34,427 nt of DNA from an uncultured Collinsella sp. (GTDB lineage Bacteria; Actinomycetota; Coriobacteriia; Coriobacteriales; Coriobacteriaceae): positions 1 through 34,427 of the forward strand of contig UQSK01000016.1 of the NCBI GenBank assembly GCA_900543605.1, written 5' to 3'. This document shows, piece after piece, positions 31,998 through 34,427 of this stretch. How positions within the stretch are numbered: the first letter of the stretch is position 1; each line of letters opens with the position of its first letter. Both the position numbers and the translations under genes were made by a program. The notes below the pieces were generated by a model. The model had not been told where the DNA came from. It saw only the letters and a list, made by a program, of their open reading frames with translations, and made no database searches.

Positions 31998-32426
31998 ATG
32001 ATAGGCAAGAGCTATGCAAAGATAGCGATTGTTGGCCTTGTAATCGGTCTTGCAATGGCACTATGCGCATCATTCGCGAAGTATAGGGCCGAGCAGTCGT
32101 TCATCGATGGCGCTGAAAATGGGTTTGGCATAGACGGGATGTATGTCAACGATGGCGCGACCAGGACGTCTATGGCGATTCTTGCAGGCGAAGACATGGA
32201 ATGGCAAATCTGTAATGACGATGGCTCTTGTCTGAGTGGTCGTTTGGCCGCAACGAGCGATCCGAATTCGTTCGATCTTCTCGACGATGATGGAGCGGAT
32301 TGCGGTTCTGTTCACCTTTCATATGCATCGCGAGACGGGATGGACGGCATCCTCTACGTCTCCCACGAGACTGGCGATTTCAAGATGCGCAGGACTAACC
32401 GAGCGCCGGCTTTTATCGAGGAGTGA
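31998..32426 (+). CDS. Small membrane-anchored extracytoplasmic protein
   Basis: A 142-residue protein of no family I recognise. One N-terminal hydrophobic helix (about residues 8-26, IAIVGLVIGLAMALCASF) anchors a soluble, acidic outer domain of about 110 residues with cysteines in WQICNDDGSCLSG and GADCGSV; the first two could form a disulfide. ATG 31998 has GGGAGG at 31984-31989, and the preceding ABC gene stops 2 bases before it, so the two are made together. It may be an accessory or substrate-binding partner of the transporter. It has fewer G/C bases than the core genes upstream. Confidence 0.65.
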   Translation: MIGKSYAKIAIVGLVIGLAMALCASFAKYRAEQSFIDGAENGFGIDGMYVNDGATRTSMAILAGEDMEWQICNDDGSCLSGRLAATSDPNSFDLLDDDGADCGSVHLSYASRDGMDGILYVSHETGDFKMRRTNRAPAFIEE

Positions 32427-32469
32427 GAGTTCCCGTCGGCCTGCCGATCAGGCCGTCGGGGTATCGAAC

Positions 32470-32505
32470 CCCGCATTCATCCGTACACACACGGATGAAT
32501 GCGGG
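32470..32505. terminator. Strong hairpin downstream of the ABC transporter pair
   Basis: CCCGCATTCATCCGT (32470-32484) and ACGGATGAATGCGGG (32491-32505) are a perfect 15-bp stem with a 6-base loop. No T tract follows, so it may stabilise the 3' end rather than terminate. Smaller stems flank it: CGGCCTG-N5-CAGGCCG just upstream and CAAAGCCGT-N10-ACGGCTTTG (32538-32565) downstream. Confidence 0.55.
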
Positions 32506-32528
32506 AAGTGTCCGGATGAAGTTGATAA

Positions 32529-32864
32529 TCAAGGAAACAAAGCCGTTCTGCCTGGGACGGCTTTGGTCTGGACTTTAACTACAACATCGCAATCGACACT
32601 TATCAGCTCGCGCGACGCGCATGGCCAAATCTCGGACGCTGGTGCATGGAGGACCTTCGAGATTTACTGGACATCCAAAACGACGACGCACGCCGCGTGC
32701 TCGCCGACTGCGAAGACGAGGTGGCTGTCTACAATGCGATCAGAAACGGCGTGAAGTCCGGAGAGCTTTCTGTGGAACCGCCGCGCCGTCGCGCGAGCCG
32801 ACCGGGCAACCCGGGCAATCTGGTCCCGGCTCTCCCGGTCGTATTCCTACGATATCGCCCCTAG
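32529..32864 (+). pseudogene. Probable remnant of a DEDD-type 3'-5' exonuclease
   Basis: An open stretch of about 111 codons between stops, with no upstream start in a suitable place. The translation contains IDTYQLARRAWPN, a leucine-rich LRDLLDI segment and VLADCEDEVAVYNAI, which resemble the last two exonuclease motifs of DnaQ/PolC-type enzymes (IDT..LAR... and the A.DCE..A helix). The N-terminal DxE motif is missing and the C-terminal part is Arg/Pro-rich. I read it as the decayed end of an exonuclease gene. It could instead be a short unrelated protein starting at ATG 32646. Confidence 0.4.
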
Positions 32865-32876
32865 ATCACCAATGTG

Positions 32877-33116
32877 TCAGATAAAGAATGAGGCAATGGC
32901 TGTGATCACGCCTACGGCAGATGCAACGACTGCGCCTTTTTTCCTCTCCTTTAGTCCGACGAATAGGGTTGCCGTAAAGTAAAGGGCGGAAATGCAGGCT
33001 ATGGCAAGCGAAACGAGTTCCTTGGGCGGTTTCAGCAAAAGGTCGCTAGCAAAGAGTAATGCAAGCAGGGCAAAGCCGATTGTGTTCAAGTATCTCGATT
33101 GATTTTGCGACAACAT
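32877..33116 (-). CDS. Small three-helix membrane protein
   Basis: A 79-residue protein with three predicted helices: about residues 11-29, 35-53 (LVSLAIACISALYFTATLFV) and 61-78. A short Lys/Arg loop (LKERKKG) lies between the second and third. AAAGGA precedes ATG 33116. It begins 12 bases after the stop of the small secreted protein on the same strand. Three-helix proteins of this size next to a secreted peptide gene are often immunity proteins, but no family match is recognised, so function is open. Confidence 0.6.
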   Translation of the reverse strand: MLSQNQSRYLNTIGFALLALLFASDLLLKPPKELVSLAIACISALYFTATLFVGLKERKKGAVVASAVGVITAIASFFI

Positions 33117-33128
33117 GGCAACTTCCTT

Positions 33129-33532
33129 TCAGAACAGGCAAGTGAAAAGTCGGTACGATGTCATTGCGGTTGCAAAAAAGCCGCCGCTAGGACCGGTTGT
33201 CACGAGACCGGCGATAACTTCAGCGGTGCCAGCAAGGTAGGGATCGCGCAGGCAAGCCTCCTCCTTCGCGTTCAGCTTGACCTTGTGAGGGACGGTGCGG
33301 TTATTTGCAAATCCGTGAGAATCGCACCACGCCTTGGAATATGAATCCGTGCAGCGTCCGCGCTCAAAAGGGATATATCGTAATTTTCGTCGTAGTTGTC
33401 TCCGACGTAGATCTCGCTGCTCTCGGCGGGAGATCCCTCGTCGGCATAGGCTGCCGCAACGGGCACAAATGGTGTCATGACAAGGGAGAGGCAAAGAGCT
33501 GCTGAGACGATGGAGGGCAGGCATTTCTTCAT
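33129..33532 (-). pseudogene. Small secreted protein gene with a frameshift
   Basis: ATG 33532 (AGGAG upstream) starts a clear signal peptide (KKCLPSIVSAALCLSLVMTP ... AAAYA) and an acidic segment ending near SLLSADAA, then continues in this frame to a stop at 33272. The convincing C-terminal part is in another frame, ending at 33129: it runs from about SYSKAWCDSHGF to YRLFTCLF and has three cysteines, a basic stretch and a hydrophobic Gly-rich tail. A net shift of one base between about 33400 and 33330 would join the two into a protein of about 134 residues. It resembles a secreted peptide or bacteriocin precursor in size and layout only. A sequencing error is possible. Confidence 0.55.
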
Positions 33533-33561
33533 GGCTGGCTCCTTAATCTGGCCTTTGATAG

Positions 33562-34101
33562 TTACTCGATGTCGCCTCCTTCCGCTTTATATCCGTTGTA
33601 TTCGGCGTATTTCTTTAATAAGGCAAGAGGTTCTTCCTCTCCTTCGGATAAGCCGATGATGTTTCCTTGATCATCCAGTATGAATACGGACGGAATATGC
33701 TCAAGTTCATATTGGTCATACACGGTCTTATCTTAATCTATGTATATGGGAAAGTCTCCTTCATGGACCGAGGCTTCTTCAATTGTGCTGTCCTCGGAAA
33801 CAGTGAAAAGGTTCTTCCTTAAGGCTGCGAAATTATCAAGTTGTTGCATATCTTCTATGAGAGATTCGCAGTGCTGACACCACGATGCCCAGAACATCAA
33901 GATGTTTTCCTCATTAGGTTTTAGCTTGTCAAAATAATTGACGTTTCGGCCGAGGCTGAAATCTTGGCCCATTTTAATGGACAAAGATGAGGGATAAGCA
34001 TCGTGTTGCGGTTTGATATTGACGGCGATTAAGGCGGCGAAACACGTCAGAGTCGCCAAAGTCAGTAAGGCGATAACGCATTTTCTCGGTTTCCAGCTCA
34101 T
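33562..34101 (-). pseudogene. Membrane-anchored thioredoxin-like protein with in-frame stop
   Basis: ATG 34101 (AGGGA upstream) starts a protein with one N-terminal helix (about residues 7-27) and a TlpA/ResA-type thioredoxin domain whose active site is WASWCQHCESL. After FPIYID a TAA (33733-33735) interrupts the frame. The same frame then continues with 56 further codons of obvious thioredoxin C-terminus (YELEHIPSVFILDDQGNIIG) to a TAA at 33562. The cis-proline is in the HIPSV part beyond the stop, so the truncated product would lack an essential element. A single-base change such as AAA to TAA explains it. It is first in a cluster with the secreted protein and three-helix protein. Confidence 0.75.
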
Positions 34102-34137
34102 GACAGATCCCTCTCTCATGGTGAAACGCATACGTTT

Positions 34138-34207
34138 TGAGACCGGCAAGCTGATGCCGGCTCGAGGACAGCGGCCCGGTGCACCGGGCCGATCGATCGC
34201 GGTCTCA
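34138..34207. repeat. Nested inverted repeats upstream of the thioredoxin-like gene
   Basis: Outer arms TGAGACCG (34138-34145) and CGGTCTCA (34200-34207) enclose a perfect 20-base palindrome CGGCCCGGTGCACCGGGCCG (34172-34191). A second small hairpin, CCGGCA-N6-TGCCGG (34143-34160), competes with the outer stem. It could be a structured leader for the - strand cluster or a terminator. The rest of 34208-34349 shows nothing I can name. Confidence 0.5.
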
Positions 34208-34349
34208 GGTTCACAGCGCAGTTTCTCAGGGCTCGCATATGATAGGAAGACTTGATTGGCAATCGATTTTAATGAAGTCGGCAGCGCATGTCAGAGTTTT
34301 CAACAAATTTAACATGCCACCCTTTATATCCGCACGCGCGTAATTCAAC

Positions 34350-34427
34350 TCATAAGGACCGGCTATCCCTTGCCTGTGACACAATCTCAAACGCACAGAA
34401 CAGAATCATCAGTCCAATCATCGCATA
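34350..34427 (-). CDS. C-terminal end of a possible membrane protein, cut by window edge
   Basis: On the - strand the frame is open from the window edge for 25 codons to a TGA at 34350-34352. The residues (AMIGLMILFCAFEIVSQARD...) form a hydrophobic helix followed by a short charged tail, as at the end of an integral membrane protein. With so little sequence this is tentative. Confidence 0.3.
   Translation of the reverse strand, partial: YAMIGLMILFCAFEIVSQARDSRSL

Noticed and set aside
33330..33400. Programmed -1 frameshift in the small secreted protein gene
   Set aside because: No X XXY YYZ heptamer in the correct register and no clear downstream pseudoknot; mutation or sequence error is simpler.
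1..34427. tRNA, rRNA, tmRNA, CRISPR arrays, intact transposases or integrases
   Set aside because: I looked for characteristic motifs and repeat spacing and saw none; a covariance-model scan would be decisive.

Overview
The window is about 34 kb of GC-rich bacterial DNA. It most likely comes from a Coriobacteriia member (Collinsella-like gut Actinomycetota). This taxonomic call is inference from gene content and order: Actinobacteria-type neighbourhoods (lexA / LysM protein / nrdR; FHA protein / MerR) sit beside genes also shared with Firmicutes (rny, spoVS), and no 16S or other rRNA is present. The first 25 bases are a leftover Nextera/Tn5 sequencing adapter, so the window starts at a raw contig end.

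Positions 275-18368 are a dense, almost entirely + strand housekeeping block: RNase J, FtsK/SpoIIIE translocase, a RodZ-like protein, a YajQ-family protein, RimO, PgsA, a CinA-type amidase, RecA, RecX, RNase Y, a GHKL ATPase, SpoVS, MiaB, MiaA and HflX. Many genes overlap by one base or lie a few bases apart. The order resembles, in compressed form, the rnj-ftsK-pgsA-recA-recX-miaB-miaA-hflX-lexA-nrdR-dut region of mycobacteria and the spoIIIE-pgsA-cinA-recA-rny-spoVS-miaB-miaA-hflX-lexA region of Bacillus. RecA has a textbook SOS promoter with a LexA box inside its spacer.

Positions 18353-21257 hold the SOS and nucleotide module. lexA (-) is coupled to a DUF1624-type membrane protein gene. 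A divergent LysM/transmembrane protein (YneA/ChiZ-like division suppressor candidate), nrdR and dut follow on +. Three LexA boxes lie between lexA and the LysM gene. The nrdR start codon is inside a perfect inverted repeat.

Positions 21255-21638 lie between convergent dut and a glycosyltransferase gene. They hold two copies of a hairpin-forming element, each starting at or just after a stop codon and in the same polarity as its gene, with a perfect 49-base palindrome between them. Next come trxB, a DUF1836 regulator, degV, a secreted NlpC/P60 peptidoglycan hydrolase and a four-gene - strand cluster: a CDP-alcohol phosphatidyltransferase, a GarA/OdhI-like FHA protein, a MerR/FtsR-like regulator and apt. 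The DUF1836 gene and degV share a 31-base palindromic operator, perfect at degV and imperfect at the DUF1836 gene.

From about 30 kb to the end the DNA looks accessory. It contains a single-chain permease-ATPase ABC transporter, a small anchored protein, a probable exonuclease remnant, and a - strand cluster of a membrane-anchored thioredoxin-like protein (in-frame stop), a small secreted protein (frameshifted) and a three-helix membrane protein. This could be a decayed peptide/bacteriocin-type locus, but that is inference. No tRNA, rRNA, CRISPR array or intact transposase was seen.
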